Assembly: GCA_947381435.1 (NCBI GenBank)
Contig: CANCVE010000005.1
Span: 33,474 to 97,473 of the forward strand
DNA from: Chitinophagaceae bacterium
Lineage (GTDB): Bacteria; Bacteroidota; Bacteroidia; Chitinophagales; Chitinophagaceae
Direction of reading: 5' to 3'
Length of the DNA stretch: 64,000 bases
The notes below the pieces were generated by a model. That model saw only the letters and a program-made list of their open reading frames with translations, was not told the DNA's origin and did no database searches. Shown in pieces: positions 18,992-28,871 of this stretch. Within the stretch, counting starts at the first letter, position 1. Each line of letters opens with the position of its first letter. The translations under genes and the position numbers were made by a program.

Positions 18992-21409
18992 CTAAATTTT
19001 AAATAGAGCCTTAACTTTTGTCCAAATAGTAATTCTATCACTACCATATCGATAATTGTAGCTATAATTATAGCTGTAACCATAACCATAACCATAACCA
19101 TAACCATAGTATGAATTTATACCCCCAATTTTCACGTCATTTACCAATATTCCTATACTTGGAAGTAGGTTTTGAGTATATAATTCATTTATAAATGGTA
19201 ACTGTTTTTTAACTGTAAAACGCTGTCTTACAATATAAATGGTAGCATCCGCAAGTTGTGCAATAATTTTTGAGTCACTTACTAATCCAACTGGGGCAGA
19301 ATCAATAATAATTAGGTCAAATACTGTTTTTAAATAAGAAATAAATTCACCCATCCTTGGATCCATAATCATTTCAGATGGATTTGGGGGTATTATACCA
19401 GCGGGTACTATATATAAATTTTCAGTATTTGGAATAGGAATAGGAATATCCTCAGCATTTACTTGACCTAACATGAAATGCGTAATACCTTTTTCATTTA
19501 TTAAACCAAGTGATTTTGCAATTTTTGGTTTCCTCAAATCTAATTCAAGAATTACAGTTTTTTTACCAGCAATACCCCAAACGGCAGCTAAGTTCATTGA
19601 ACAAAAAGTTTTACCCTCTCCTGCAATACTAGAGGAGACTAATAAAACAGGGGACTTAACATTAGGTCCTAATAAAAAACCAATATTAGTTCTCAGTATT
19701 CTAAATTGTTCAGCTAATACACTTCTATCTTTATTACTTACTACCAAGACCCTGTTTTGACTACTATGATGAGCTACTTCTCCAATAATAGGTGCTGTAG
19801 TAACCCTTGCTATATCATTTCTGACAATAATTTTATCATTTAACAAATCAAGTAAGTAAATAAATATTATCGGAATAAGGAAGCCGATTACAAAAGCTGT
19901 TCTATATATGTTATTTACATCGGGACTAACTCTTCCTCCACTTACTGCAGGATCTACAGGTATAGAATTACCGATTGTAGAAGCTCTTGTAATCTCAGAC
20001 TCCTCTCTTTTCTGTAATAAAAATAGATATTCTTTTTCTTTTATACCGCGTTGTCTAAGAATTTCAAGGTGTTGTCTTTCTTTTGGAGGAATTGAATTGA
20101 GACTCGAGGAAAATTTATCCGATTGAGATTGAAATGCTCTGTTTATTGAAGTATAATTTTTTGTTAGGTTATTTAAATTTTCGATAATTCCTACTCTTAT
20201 TTTTTCAATTTGATTTTCTAACTGTTTTGTTGTGGGATGGTTTATGGTTGAACTTTTAATCCAATCCGCCCGTTTAAGGAGAGTAGTATTATACTGTGAA
20301 ATTAATCCAGCTAAAGTTACGTCCTCAATATCCAATGGCGTTACTATGATATCATATTTTTTTTGCGGCGTTGATACATATTCTTTAATAGACTTTACAA
20401 TATCTAATTTTACATTTTGACTTGCAATCTTTTCTTGTAATTCTACGGTTTTACCTGCTTCAAGTGTTGCCTGAGATTCTAGAGGCAAAACACCATTATT
20501 TTGGTTAAACCTTTGCAAATCATCCTCAATTTTTCCCAAGTCAATTGTCAGAATGTCCAATTGTTTGTCTATAAACTTAATAGTATTGTCAACAATTTTA
20601 TTTTTGTCTTCAACGTTTACATCGTTATATACATTAACTAAAGTGTTCAAAATATCTTTTCCTTTTTGTGGAACTTCTAAACTAATAGCTAAACTCAGAA
20701 TAGTTGTTTCTTTGCTTAATTGTCTTATTTGTAAGGCACTTCCAATCACACCTGCCGCTACAATAGTAGGTTGGTAACTTATAATGTACTTATTGTCTTT
20801 AATTATTTCATTAGGATCAAAAAAAACACGCATTTTGCCAAAAGGATATTCAACAATATCTCCATTAGAAATTGGTTTGTATCGATTTGGTCCGTATTCT
20901 ATATATATTTTTTCTCTTTTTCTTACAATAATTAAATTAGCACCGGTAGAACTATCTTTAAGTTCAACCCAATTAGCATGTATTGTTGTATTTCCATACA
21001 GTTCTACTCTTTTTATATTCCCCTCGTTATAATATGTCCAATTAAGATTTAGTATGCGCACAACCCTACCAATCATACTCGATGACTTAATTAACTCAAT
21101 TTCATTTGCTAGGTTCGTCTTTTTTTTGTATGAGGTTAAGTTCTCTGAGATAAGGTCTTCTCCCCCGCCCCTACTACTCTTATCATCTTTTATTAATAAC
21201 GAAATTGATGCACTATATATTGGCACTTTATATCTAATATTAATATAAGCAACCGTCATCGCAATACTAATTGAGACAATGAACAAAGGCAAAAAAACGA
21301 TATATTTATAAACAATTTCTTTACCTGAAAGCTTTGCTGGAGGTGCAACATCCTGCAAAACATTCTTTTTTTGCAAAGTAGGTTGTATTTGCTGATTTAA
21401 TGGGGTCAT
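18992..21409 (-). CDS. Polysaccharide co-polymerase and tyrosine autokinase (Wzc/BY-kinase type)
   Basis: 805 residues. Two membrane segments (about 36-58 and 504-524) flank a large periplasmic coiled-coil region (about 260-470). The cytoplasmic kinase has Walker A SSIAGEGKT (593-601), Walker A' ELDLRKPK (622-629) and Walker B LIIIDSAPVG (about 699-708), the bacterial tyrosine kinase layout. The C-terminal tail is a dense tyrosine cluster (767-788), rich in GY, SY and NY dipeptides, which is where these enzymes phosphorylate themselves. The protein controls chain length and export with the outer-membrane protein encoded just upstream, whose stop it overlaps by 4 bases. Part of the tail is encoded by a hexanucleotide repeat. 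Confidence 0.93.
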   Translation of the reverse strand: MTPLNQQIQPTLQKKNVLQDVAPPAKLSGKEIVYKYIVFLPLFIVSISIAMTVAYINIRYKVPIYSASISLLIKDDKSSRGGGEDLISENLTSYKKKTNLANEIELIKSSSMIGRVVRILNLNWTYYNEGNIKRVELYGNTTIHANWVELKDSSTGANLIIVRKREKIYIEYGPNRYKPISNGDIVEYPFGKMRVFFDPNEIIKDNKYIISYQPTIVAAGVIGSALQIRQLSKETTILSLAISLEVPQKGKDILNTLVNVYNDVNVEDKNKIVDNTIKFIDKQLDILTIDLGKIEDDLQRFNQNNGVLPLESQATLEAGKTVELQEKIASQNVKLDIVKSIKEYVSTPQKKYDIIVTPLDIEDVTLAGLISQYNTTLLKRADWIKSSTINHPTTKQLENQIEKIRVGIIENLNNLTKNYTSINRAFQSQSDKFSSSLNSIPPKERQHLEILRQRGIKEKEYLFLLQKREESEITRASTIGNSIPVDPAVSGGRVSPDVNNIYRTAFVIGFLIPIIFIYLLDLLNDKIIVRNDIARVTTAPIIGEVAHHSSQNRVLVVSNKDRSVLAEQFRILRTNIGFLLGPNVKSPVLLVSSSIAGEGKTFCSMNLAAVWGIAGKKTVILELDLRKPKIAKSLGLINEKGITHFMLGQVNAEDIPIPIPNTENLYIVPAGIIPPNPSEMIMDPRMGEFISYLKTVFDLIIIDSAPVGLVSDSKIIAQLADATIYIVRQRFTVKKQLPFINELYTQNLLPSIGILVNDVKIGGINSYYGYGYGYGYGYSYNYSYNYRYGSDRITIWTKVKALFKI
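19077..19106 (-). repeat. Hexanucleotide tandem repeat inside the tyrosine tail
   Basis: Five perfect copies of TAACCA on the plus strand, read as GGTTAT on the coding strand, encode alternating Gly-Tyr in the C-terminal tyrosine cluster. Because the unit is six bases, gain or loss of a copy keeps the frame but changes the number of phosphorylatable tyrosines. Confidence 0.9.
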
Positions 21410-22197
21410 TTAATTGACTTAAGGTAAGTTATCAAAAAAAACAATGAGGTTAGTATAGTGGTCGCACTAGTTATCAACCCAACATTCGACAAATAAAATT
21501 GATTACTCTGCTGCTTAATCTTCTGTAGTGTTGGTTCTACATAAACCAAATCATTTTGCCTTAAGTAAAAGTAAGGCGATTTATATATGTTATGGGATAG
21601 CAGACTAACATTTGCAAATATTCTCTGGCCATTTTCTTCCCGTACAACTAATACATTATCTTTTCTTCCTGTAAAAGGGATATCGCCTGATAAAGTTATT
21701 GCTTCAAGAATAGTTAATTTTCCATCAGGAATAGGTATTGGACCCGGTTTTCCGACCTCTCCCATTACCAACACTCTTGCATTTGCAAATTGTACTGTTA
21801 CAACTGGGTCAGTTAAATATTTAGATAATAAAGTCAGTAATTCACTTCTTATTTCTAAGAGAGTTTTTCCCTCAACCAATATCCTACCTAACTGCGGAAA
21901 TAAAATAGCACCATCTTTTTCTACTAAATAGCCACCACTCCCAGTACTTGCACCTGTGCTAACATTTGAATTTGAAGTAGTAATATTATAAGGAACTGCT
22001 GACTCAAGATTCAAGGCACTAACTACAATATTTAGCCTATCATCAACATTTACAGTTGCAATATAATTAGCCAATACACGGTGTGAACTGTCTAATACAT
22101 CATTAAAGTATAGTTGTTCTTGAAGCTTTTTTTGATAATTACAAGAACTTATAAAACTTGAAATGATGACCACAATAACCAATGAATAAAATTTCAT
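21406..22197 (-). CDS. Outer-membrane polysaccharide export lipoprotein (Wza/OPX type)
   Basis: 263 residues. The N-terminal signal peptide ends in a lipobox (ISSC, Cys19), so it should be lipid-anchored. A polysaccharide-export domain follows (NVDDRLNIVVSALN, about 49-62), then an SLBB-type segment (ILVEGKTLLEIRSELLTLL, VLVMGEVGKPGPIPIPDG, LTILEAITLSGDI) that forms the periplasmic ring of such pores. The C-terminus has a hydrophobic stretch (TSATTILTSLFFLITYL), as in short Bacteroidota forms, where it may anchor the end of the protein. First gene of the cluster, overlapping the tyrosine autokinase gene by 4 bases. A candidate promoter lies about 335 bases upstream, which leaves a long leader. 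Confidence 0.92.
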   Translation of the reverse strand: MKFYSLVIVVIISSFISSCNYQKKLQEQLYFNDVLDSSHRVLANYIATVNVDDRLNIVVSALNLESAVPYNITTSNSNVSTGASTGSGGYLVEKDGAILFPQLGRILVEGKTLLEIRSELLTLLSKYLTDPVVTVQFANARVLVMGEVGKPGPIPIPDGKLTILEAITLSGDIPFTGRKDNVLVVREENGQRIFANVSLLSHNIYKSPYFYLRQNDLVYVEPTLQKIKQQSNQFYLSNVGLITSATTILTSLFFLITYLKSIK

Positions 22198-22531
22198 TAT
22201 CTGAACATTAATTTAATACCAATTCACTTAATAAAGAGCTGGAGGAGTATCGTTAGTATGTTAATTTGAGTAAGACTTTTATTACGGAAATTGTTATAAG
22301 ATGTTTATTGAGATTTTACACGGCTTCGCCATCTTACTCACAAGCAACTATTAATATAATTCTTAATAAAAAAACAATGTTTGGTACTAAATAAAAACAA
22401 AAGGGGCTTGCAAGAAAAAGAATTGGCATGTTCATTTTTAATGAATTCTGCTACATTACTTTTTGCTCAAAACCCTTTACACTCATAATTCCCGTATAAA
22501 TTCCGTCTGCGTACTCATTAGATAGAGGCAA
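22198..22531 (-). other. Long untranslated leader between promoter and first cluster gene
   Basis: If the promoter at 22532-22564 drives the cluster, this stretch is its 5' leader of roughly 325 bases. No reading frame or family is recognised. There is a short inverted pair, GAGTAAGA near 22267 and TCTTACTC near 22332, which could pair over a distance of about 57 bases. No terminator-like hairpin with a T-run is obvious. Leaders of this sort ahead of capsule operons are sometimes control points, but nothing here proves that. The 200 bases between the promoter and the end of obg also hold no gene. Confidence 0.4.
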
Positions 22532-22564
22532 CAAATATAGGGAAAGGTTATATTCTTTTTCAAA
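22532..22564 (-). promoter_or_regulatory. Candidate Bacteroidota promoter for the polysaccharide cluster
   Basis: On the minus strand TATATTTG (22532-22539) fits the -7 consensus TAnnTTTG in all fixed positions, and TTTG (22561-22564) lies 21 bases upstream as a -33 element, within the usual range. It is the only full match I noticed in the 534-base gap, and points toward the Wza-type gene. Confidence 0.55.
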
Positions 22565-22731
22565 TGGCACTCTCGATATTAGAGTAAATATTATTAATAC
22601 TAAACGTTTGTAAAAATACTTGCTAAAGATGTTACATATTAGGATTGCTATTCAATTTTCAATTAAACAGTAATTTAAGTTCATTTAAAGAATGACTTAT
22701 CTAATAATTAATTTCAGATAAATCTACTTTA

Positions 22732-23733
22732 TTAATCAACTGAAGTATTTAGTGTATCCCAAAGGGCATCTTTCAATTCAACTAAACCAGTATTTGTTAC
22801 CGATGAGATAAAGTAATGTGGGATATTAGTGGGCAATTCTTTAGATATAGCTTCTTTCAATTCATCATCTAGCATATCGCTTTTACTGACAGCAATAATA
22901 AAATCCTTTTGCAAAAGTTCGGGATTATATTCCTCTAATTCATTTACTAATACTTCATATTCCCTTCTATGATCACTACTATCAGCTGGAATAAGAAAAA
23001 GCAAACATGAATTACGTTCTATATGGCGTAGAAACCGATGACCTAAACCTTTTCCTTCCGCAGCACCTTCAATTATACCCGGCAAATCGGCAATACAAAA
23101 GCTTTTTCCATCCCGATATTCAACAATGCCTAGTTGAGGAACTAAGGTTGTAAAGGCATAATTAGCAATCTTTGGTTTTGCCGCAGTAACTACAGACAAT
23201 AAAGTTGATTTACCAGCATTGGGAAAACCCACCAGCCCAACATCAGCTAAAACTTTCAGTTCTAAGTTCTTCCAGCCCTCCGAACCTGATTCACCAGGTT
23301 GTGAGTGTTCAGGAACTTGATTTGTAGAAGTAGCAAAATGTTGATTTCCCCAACCACCACGACCACCCTTTATCCAAACAATTTCTTGACCATGGTCTAA
23401 TACCTCTGCTTCAATCTCACCCGTCTCTTCATCTCTAGCTATGGTTCCCAACGGTACTTCAAGTATTATATCATCTCCATCCTTGCCAGTACAATTTCCC
23501 TTGCTGCCATTAGTGCCATCTTCTGCCAATACATTTTTATGATACCTAAGGTGCAGTAATGTCCACAAATTAGCATTCCCCCTAAGTATTATATGTGCAC
23601 CCCTTCCTCCATCGCCACCATCAGGTCCGCCCTTTGCCGTTAGTTTATTTCGCATAAAGTGCGTTTGCCCTGCTCCGCCATGTCCACTTCGACAAAATAT
23701 GCGTATGTAATCTATAAAATTTCTTTCTGACAT
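22732..23733 (-). CDS. obg: GTPase Obg
   Basis: 333 residues. The glycine-rich N-terminal Obg fold is plain ([53 protein letters not shown]), residues 1-157. The G domain has G1 GFPNAGKST (about 167-175), G2/switch region around TTLVPQLG, G3 DLPGIIEGA and G4 SKSD. The C-terminal Obg-specific domain found in some bacteria is short or absent, as in other Bacteroidota. The protein binds the large ribosomal subunit during its assembly and responds to guanine nucleotide levels. It stands alone, 143 bases from the next gene upstream; TACTTTCG lies about 25 bases ahead of the ATG and may be a -7 element. Confidence 0.97.
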   Translation of the reverse strand: MSERNFIDYIRIFCRSGHGGAGQTHFMRNKLTAKGGPDGGDGGRGAHIILRGNANLWTLLHLRYHKNVLAEDGTNGSKGNCTGKDGDDIILEVPLGTIARDEETGEIEAEVLDHGQEIVWIKGGRGGWGNQHFATSTNQVPEHSQPGESGSEGWKNLELKVLADVGLVGFPNAGKSTLLSVVTAAKPKIANYAFTTLVPQLGIVEYRDGKSFCIADLPGIIEGAAEGKGLGHRFLRHIERNSCLLFLIPADSSDHRREYEVLVNELEEYNPELLQKDFIIAVSKSDMLDDELKEAISKELPTNIPHYFISSVTNTGLVELKDALWDTLNTSVD

Positions 23734-23876
23734 GATGTAACTGAATTGTTTGCGAAAGTACGTTAAACCAACAAGAAGCTACTAATTAGAAGTTGAAAGC
23801 TCGTTTTCATTTTTAGATACAATATTCTATTCAAAAAATAGTTGTCTATGTGAATGCTTTTAGTTCTATAAACTAA

Positions 23877-26060
23877 TTACTGTTTTAAAAACATGATACT
23901 AGTAGATTCACCGTCTCTTGTATACCTAAGAAAATAAGTGCCTTTTTGCAAATTAGCCACATTAATATTACTTGTCGAAGTCCCTAAAGGAATAAAAGCA
24001 CTCGTTGCCTTAATTGTTTTCCCCTCTATAGAAAGTATTTCAAAAAGAGCATTGTTTACAACCTTATCGCTTGAAATACGAAGATTTAGACAATTTATTG
24101 CAGGATTGGGATAAGCTGCTACTTTAAACAGAACTGGCATAATAACGCTATCGACAGTAGTCTTGTCATTTGTGTTATCTATTTTTAGCACTTTACTAAA
24201 TTCAATTTTGCCATCCATGTAAAGTATTTTTAATGTATAGTAATTTACATTTGGAGTCACATTTGTATCAATAAAAGAATAATCGCTACCATTTATTTTA
24301 TTATTGCTTTCTACAATGCCAATATTTGTATAATCAATAGCATTTCCACTTTTCTCTATTTGAAAATTGGCTACACCCATTTCACTTCCTGTTGACCAAT
24401 TCAAAACATTCTCTTTTCTACCTTTTGTAACTGAGAAATTAAAATAATGTACAGTCAATGGACCTTCAATGACATAAAGAAATAAACTTCTACCAACCAT
24501 TAAATACCAGGAGCTGTCACGATAAATAACTTTTCCAATACTCGAGCCGATATTAATAAGTGATTTCGATTGATATTTCACTAAATACCGATTCGAGCCA
24601 TTTATTATAATTATATCACCTTTTGGGTTTAATCCATCAATCTTACAATCTGTGCCAAAAAAAGTGATTTGTGTGTTTATTCCAAACGTATCCCTTAGCC
24701 AGATTTGCTTTTCTCCAGTAAGTCCTGGCTTTGCATAAGCGATAAAATTGTTATTAACTGCGTAATCCTGATTCGGATATAGTTGTGTAGAGGAACTAAA
24801 ACTACTTAACTGGGTTTCGTTATTCCCATCAGATATATAAATTGACGATATTGTTTTATTATCCCTTTTGTTATAAACGAAATATTTATCAGTTACTAAT
24901 GGGTAAACATCCCAGAAACCGCTTGCACTATCATGTGTTATTGAAGTAGTTAGTCCTTGCTTGTACTTTTTAATGTTGTAATCTGTTCGTCCAGTCCAAT
25001 AAACAACTTCCCCGTTCTCTGTAACAACATTATTCCAATTACCAACCTCTGAGGAAATCAATGTATCAGTTTTAGTGGCCAGATTTCTAAGAAATAACGC
25101 ATTATAATTCATCCAAATTGCATAGTCTCCAGCAGCTGCAAATCCAGAATTCAATCCCCCTATCGAGTCAAGTACGCCACTATTCCAATCATATATGTCA
25201 GGAATATAATCTGGCCTCACTCCTGCAAAAAACGCCCCATACTTAGTTAGAATCGGGTTGTTAACTGGTTTTGTAAAAGGGATACTTATTTTTGAATTTG
25301 AGTTAATAACAATAATTTGAAGGTTATAGGAAGTATAATTTAGATAATCTGTAGAATCTGTCAAGAGTTTATTGTAATTAAAGTCAACTATTTTTCTATC
25401 AGCCGTGTATACTTCTTTTATGTAAGGACTTGTTTCGACATAAATATGATATTTCAAGTTACTCATTTGCCCCCTTCGATTGGTTACTTGTATGTCTAAT
25501 GGACCGCCAAGACCATTCAAGGCTACAAAATCTAGTATAAAGTTTATAGAATCTTTGAAATGAGTTTCTAAAATAAAATGATCCGAGAAAGTAATTCTTA
25601 AATAGCAGCTGTCTTTTTGATTGCATTTGATATTAACTGGCAAAAATGGTCTGACCACCGATTCATCTATCAGACCATTTATTGTTATTGAAGGAGGATT
25701 ATTATAAATAACCGGCTCAACAACCGATCCTTGACTATTAAAATAATCCGTTGCAATGGCTTGCAAGGCGATTGTATCCCCTTCGCTAAACCCTTGCAAA
25801 GTAAACGCCCCTTCAAAATTGCCAGTTGAACTGTTATATACTAATAATTGCTGAACAGAGCCTGCATTTATAGAAACCGATGACAATTGGTACGTAGACT
25901 GTACATTAACACTAACATAGAAAGTTGTAGGCACTATTACTAGTGCGAATGTTTTATATGGTGCTGGACTTAAAATAGAAACTTTTATGGAAGCAAATAC
26001 TTTGATAGCAATACTTTGTAATGTCAACACTACTAAGAGTATAAAAAAAAGTTTCTTCAT
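23877..26060 (-). CDS. Exported surface protein with T9SS sorting domain and propeller-like repeats
   Basis: 727 residues. An N-terminal signal peptide (about 1-23) is followed by Ig-like segments (about 25-215) with STYQLSSVSINAGSVQ and YNNPPSITINGLIDES. The middle (about 270-520) shows repeated short strands with aromatic-Asp turns (GDYAIWMNYNALFLRNLATK, ENGEVVYWTGRTDYNI, KYFVYNKRDNK), like a TolB-type beta-propeller. The C-terminal 80 residues are a type A T9SS sorting domain (AAYPNPAINCLNLRIS to GTYFLRYTRDGESTS), which directs passage across the outer membrane and release or anchoring at the surface. It has no recognised function. The gene is monocistronic, flanked by obg and by the fusA terminator. 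Confidence 0.8.
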   Translation of the reverse strand: MKKLFFILLVVLTLQSIAIKVFASIKVSILSPAPYKTFALVIVPTTFYVSVNVQSTYQLSSVSINAGSVQQLLVYNSSTGNFEGAFTLQGFSEGDTIALQAIATDYFNSQGSVVEPVIYNNPPSITINGLIDESVVRPFLPVNIKCNQKDSCYLRITFSDHFILETHFKDSINFILDFVALNGLGGPLDIQVTNRRGQMSNLKYHIYVETSPYIKEVYTADRKIVDFNYNKLLTDSTDYLNYTSYNLQIIVINSNSKISIPFTKPVNNPILTKYGAFFAGVRPDYIPDIYDWNSGVLDSIGGLNSGFAAAGDYAIWMNYNALFLRNLATKTDTLISSEVGNWNNVVTENGEVVYWTGRTDYNIKKYKQGLTTSITHDSASGFWDVYPLVTDKYFVYNKRDNKTISSIYISDGNNETQLSSFSSSTQLYPNQDYAVNNNFIAYAKPGLTGEKQIWLRDTFGINTQITFFGTDCKIDGLNPKGDIIIINGSNRYLVKYQSKSLINIGSSIGKVIYRDSSWYLMVGRSLFLYVIEGPLTVHYFNFSVTKGRKENVLNWSTGSEMGVANFQIEKSGNAIDYTNIGIVESNNKINGSDYSFIDTNVTPNVNYYTLKILYMDGKIEFSKVLKIDNTNDKTTVDSVIMPVLFKVAAYPNPAINCLNLRISSDKVVNNALFEILSIEGKTIKATSAFIPLGTSTSNINVANLQKGTYFLRYTRDGESTSIMFLKQ

Positions 26061-26146
26061 AGTTTTACATTTAAGATTACCTGTTCAAATTTAAAACTGT
26101 TAGAGGGTATATTTATTTAAACAAAAGCCAAAATTAAATAAACTAA

Positions 26147-26183
26147 ACAGAAAAGCCCCCGATATTGTCGAGGGCTTTTCTGT
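26147..26183 (-). terminator. Intrinsic terminator after fusA
   Basis: A 12-base perfect stem (ACAGAAAAGCCC paired with GGGCTTTTCTGT) closes a 13-base loop, 19 bases after the fusA stop. On the minus strand the 3' arm and following bases are U-poor, but the A/T-rich arm ends give the usual Bacteroidota form; it can also stop plus-strand transcription. Confidence 0.8.
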
Positions 26184-26201
26184 ATTTAATTGAGATTAAA
26201 A

Positions 26202-28352
26202 TTATTCTTCAATCTTCACTTTTCCTTTGCTCTTTGCAACTACCTCTTCAGCAATATTGTTTGGAGCATTGTTGTAATGAGAAAACTCCATGGTAGAAGA
26301 TGCACGACCAGAAGACAATGAACGCAATTGGGTTACATAACCAAACATTTCGCTCAATGGAACTTTAGCCTTGATAACTTGTAAGTTAGCTCTGCTATCC
26401 ATACCTTCCAACATACCACGACGACGGTTAAGGTCACCTGTTACATCTCCCATATATTGGTCAGGAGTTAATACTTCTACCTTCATGATAGGTTCCAACA
26501 AAGTGGGTTTTGCTTTACGACCAGCTTCACGGAATGCACTCTTAGCACATAATTCAAAGCTCATCGCATCACTATCCACATCGTGGTAACTACCATCAAA
26601 TATTCTTACTTTCATGTTATTAACTGGGTAACCAGCTAATATACCTTGAGGCATAGATGTTTCGAAACCTTTCTGGATAGCAGCATGGAATTCCTTAGGA
26701 ACAGAACCACCATGAATGTCATTCACAAATTGGAAGCTCTTACCTTCATTTTCCTTAATCCATTCTTCATCAGCAGGTCCAAGATCAAATTGAATATCAG
26801 CGAACTTACCACGACCACCAGATTGTTTTTTCAAAATTTCACGGTGAGTAACAGTAATTCCAAAGCACTCTTTGTAAGCAACCTGAGGCGCACCTTGGTT
26901 AACTTCTACCTTAAACTCACGACGCAAACGGTCGATGATAATTTCAAGGTGCAATTCACCCATACCACGCAAAATGGTTTGCCCAGTATCTTCATCGGTA
27001 TTTACACGCAATGTAGGATCTTCTTCTACCAATTTAGCGATAGCCATACCCATTTTCTCTACGTCTGCTTGCGTTTTAGGCTCAACAGCAATAGCGATAA
27101 CTGGTTCTGGAATAAACATATTCTCCAAAGTGATAGGATGTTTTTCATCACACAAAGTATCACCAGTTTTAATTTCTTTAAATCCTACTGCAGCAGCGAT
27201 ATCGCCAGCTTCAATAAAATCTATTGGGTTTTGCTTGTTAGCAAACATCTTCATGATACGGCTGATACGCTCTTTTTTACCACTTCTTACATTCAATACA
27301 TAGGAACCAGCATCTAAGTGACCAGAATAGCAACGGAAGAAAGCCAAACGACCCACGAAAGGATCGGTCATAATTTTGAAAGCCAATGCTGCAAAAGGTT
27401 CTTTTGCATTTGGAGCTCTTGTAACCGTTTCGCCAGTATCAGGATTTACACCAGTGATGTCTTCAACATCAACAGGAGAAGGCAAGTAACGACAAACAGC
27501 ATCCAATGCAGTTTGTACACCCTTATTCTTAAATGAAGAACCACACATCATTGGAACAATGCTCAAATCGATGGTAGCCTTACGGATAGCTTCGTGCATT
27601 TCAGTTTCGGTGATGCTATTAGGATCATCAAAGAATTTCTCCAATAGTTTATCATCGTATTCTGCAACAGCTTCTACTAGCTTAGCTCTCCATTCGTTAG
27701 CTTCTTCAACCATGTCAGCCGGAACAGGGATTTCTTGGAAGGTCATACCTTCTGTTGCCATATCCCAAATAACACCCTTCATGGTAATTAAATCTACCAC
27801 ACCTTTAAAATCGTCTTCTGCACCGATAGGCAATTGCAAAGGCACCGCATTAGCACCCAACATTTCCTTAACCTGCGCAACAACCATTAAGAAGTCTGCA
27901 CCAGAACGGTCCATTTTGTTAACGAAACCGATACGTGGAACTTTGTAACGATTAGCTTGGCGCCATACAGTTTCAGATTGTGGCTCAACACCATCAACCG
28001 CACTGAACAAAGCGATCAAACCATCCAATACACGCATAGAACGTTCTACCTCGATGGTAAAATCCACGTGACCTGGAGTATCGATAATATTAAAGTAGTA
28101 ATCTTTAGTATTTGCATCAGCAACACCCTTGTTTGTAGGGAATTTCCATTGGCAACTAACTGCCGCAGAAGTAATGGTGATACCTCTTTCTTTTTCTTGC
28201 TCCATCCAGTCGGTGGTAGCAGCACCATCGTGCACTTCTCCAATCTTATGAATCATACCTGTGTAGCGTAGAATACGCTCGGTGGTTGTGGTTTTACCAG
28301 CATCAATGTGAGCGGCAATACCGAAGTTGCGTTGTAATTTCAAATCCGCCAT
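26202..28352 (-). CDS. fusA: Translation elongation factor G
   Basis: 716 residues, normal length. G1 is [15 protein letters not shown] (13-27), the switch region has [14 protein letters not shown]3 is DTPGHVDF, and G4 is NKMDRSGAD. Domain IV carries [12 protein letters not shown], and the end of domain III and V sequence is intact. It moves tRNA and mRNA on the ribosome with GTP hydrolysis. This gene is not beside rpsL/rpsG or tuf in this window, so it may be either the sole copy set apart or one of two; other copies cannot be assessed. An upstream -7 element TACTTTTG (28414-28421) gives a leader of about 55 bases. Transcribed away from gap. Confidence 0.98.
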   Translation of the reverse strand: MADLKLQRNFGIAAHIDAGKTTTTERILRYTGMIHKIGEVHDGAATTDWMEQEKERGITITSAAVSCQWKFPTNKGVADANTKDYYFNIIDTPGHVDFTIEVERSMRVLDGLIALFSAVDGVEPQSETVWRQANRYKVPRIGFVNKMDRSGADFLMVVAQVKEMLGANAVPLQLPIGAEDDFKGVVDLITMKGVIWDMATEGMTFQEIPVPADMVEEANEWRAKLVEAVAEYDDKLLEKFFDDPNSITETEMHEAIRKATIDLSIVPMMCGSSFKNKGVQTALDAVCRYLPSPVDVEDITGVNPDTGETVTRAPNAKEPFAALAFKIMTDPFVGRLAFFRCYSGHLDAGSYVLNVRSGKKERISRIMKMFANKQNPIDFIEAGDIAAAVGFKEIKTGDTLCDEKHPITLENMFIPEPVIAIAVEPKTQADVEKMGMAIAKLVEEDPTLRVNTDEDTGQTILRGMGELHLEIIIDRLRREFKVEVNQGAPQVAYKECFGITVTHREILKKQSGGRGKFADIQFDLGPADEEWIKENEGKSFQFVNDIHGGSVPKEFHAAIQKGFETSMPQGILAGYPVNNMKVRIFDGSYHDVDSDAMSFELCAKSAFREAGRKAKPTLLEPIMKVEVLTPDQYMGDVTGDLNRRRGMLEGMDSRANLQVIKAKVPLSEMFGYVTQLRSLSSGRASSTMEFSHYNNAPNNIAEEVVAKSKGKVKIEE

Positions 28353-28413
28353 AACTCTGAGTTATTATTGTTTGTTTATTTTATTTAATGAGAAAGCCCA
28401 TTTTTAAAGGCTG

Positions 28414-28421
28414 CAAAAGTA
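28414..28421 (-). promoter_or_regulatory. Candidate -7 promoter element for fusA
   Basis: The minus strand reads TACTTTTG here, a full match to TAnnTTTG, 61 bases before the ATG. No clear TTG -33 element is seen at the normal distance. Confidence 0.5.
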
Positions 28422-28439
28422 GGGGTTTACTTTATTTAA

Positions 28440-28795
28440 TTAATCCTAATGCAAAATTCATTTTAATACAAGCAGAAAGTATCTCCTTTACAACTTACAT
28501 TTTCATGAAATTTTGCTTCATTCGCTATCAACCTTTAATCTAAAATAAAAGTAACAATCACTCAGAAATGTATACTTATATATTAGTAGGATACATTTTT
28601 GGTTCGTAAATACCATTTTTTTGTGTTTTAATGATCTTTATCCTCTTGAACAATCGTGATTTGTTTGAATTCCTCTTATTGATCATAAATTAACTTCTAT
28701 CTACTTCCAATTTTCATCTTCCATTTGTTATATAAGAACAAATAGGTAAAATATTTCTCAATATAGCACTTTTTGCAAAAGATTAGCTTAACGAA
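28440..28795. other. Gene-free AT-rich gap between divergent fusA and gap
   Basis: Between the two divergent promoter regions lies about 350 bases with no recognised gene, repeat or hairpin. Short frames exist, but none has a plausible start or family. Confidence 0.6.
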
Positions 28796-28800
28796 ACCGT

Positions 28801-28827
28801 TGTATGAACACAATCCTTTACCTTCGC
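28801..28827 (+). promoter_or_regulatory. Candidate promoter for gap
   Basis: TACCTTCG (28820-28827) matches the -7 consensus except for C in place of the third T, with TTG at 28801-28803 only 16 bases upstream, shorter than usual. Its position shows that the longer upstream reading frame is not translated and supports the ATG at 28872 as the start of gap. Confidence 0.4.
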
Positions 28828-28871
28828 GGCGGAAAAAAAAGAAAGTATTTATAAATTTTAAATTAATAATT

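Noticed and set aside
18922-19107. A 61-codon frame beginning with repeated Met-Val at the end of the tyrosine kinase gene.
   Set aside because: It is another frame of the hexanucleotide repeat in the tyrosine tail.
26646-27317. A 223-codon frame antisense to fusA.
   Set aside because: It is the mirror of a highly conserved gene; the residues are rich in Phe, Ser and His as in antisense shadows, with no family match.
28773-28871. N-terminal extension of gap by 33 residues.
   Set aside because: The extension matches nothing and contains the likely promoter; the ATG at 28872 gives the standard protein start.
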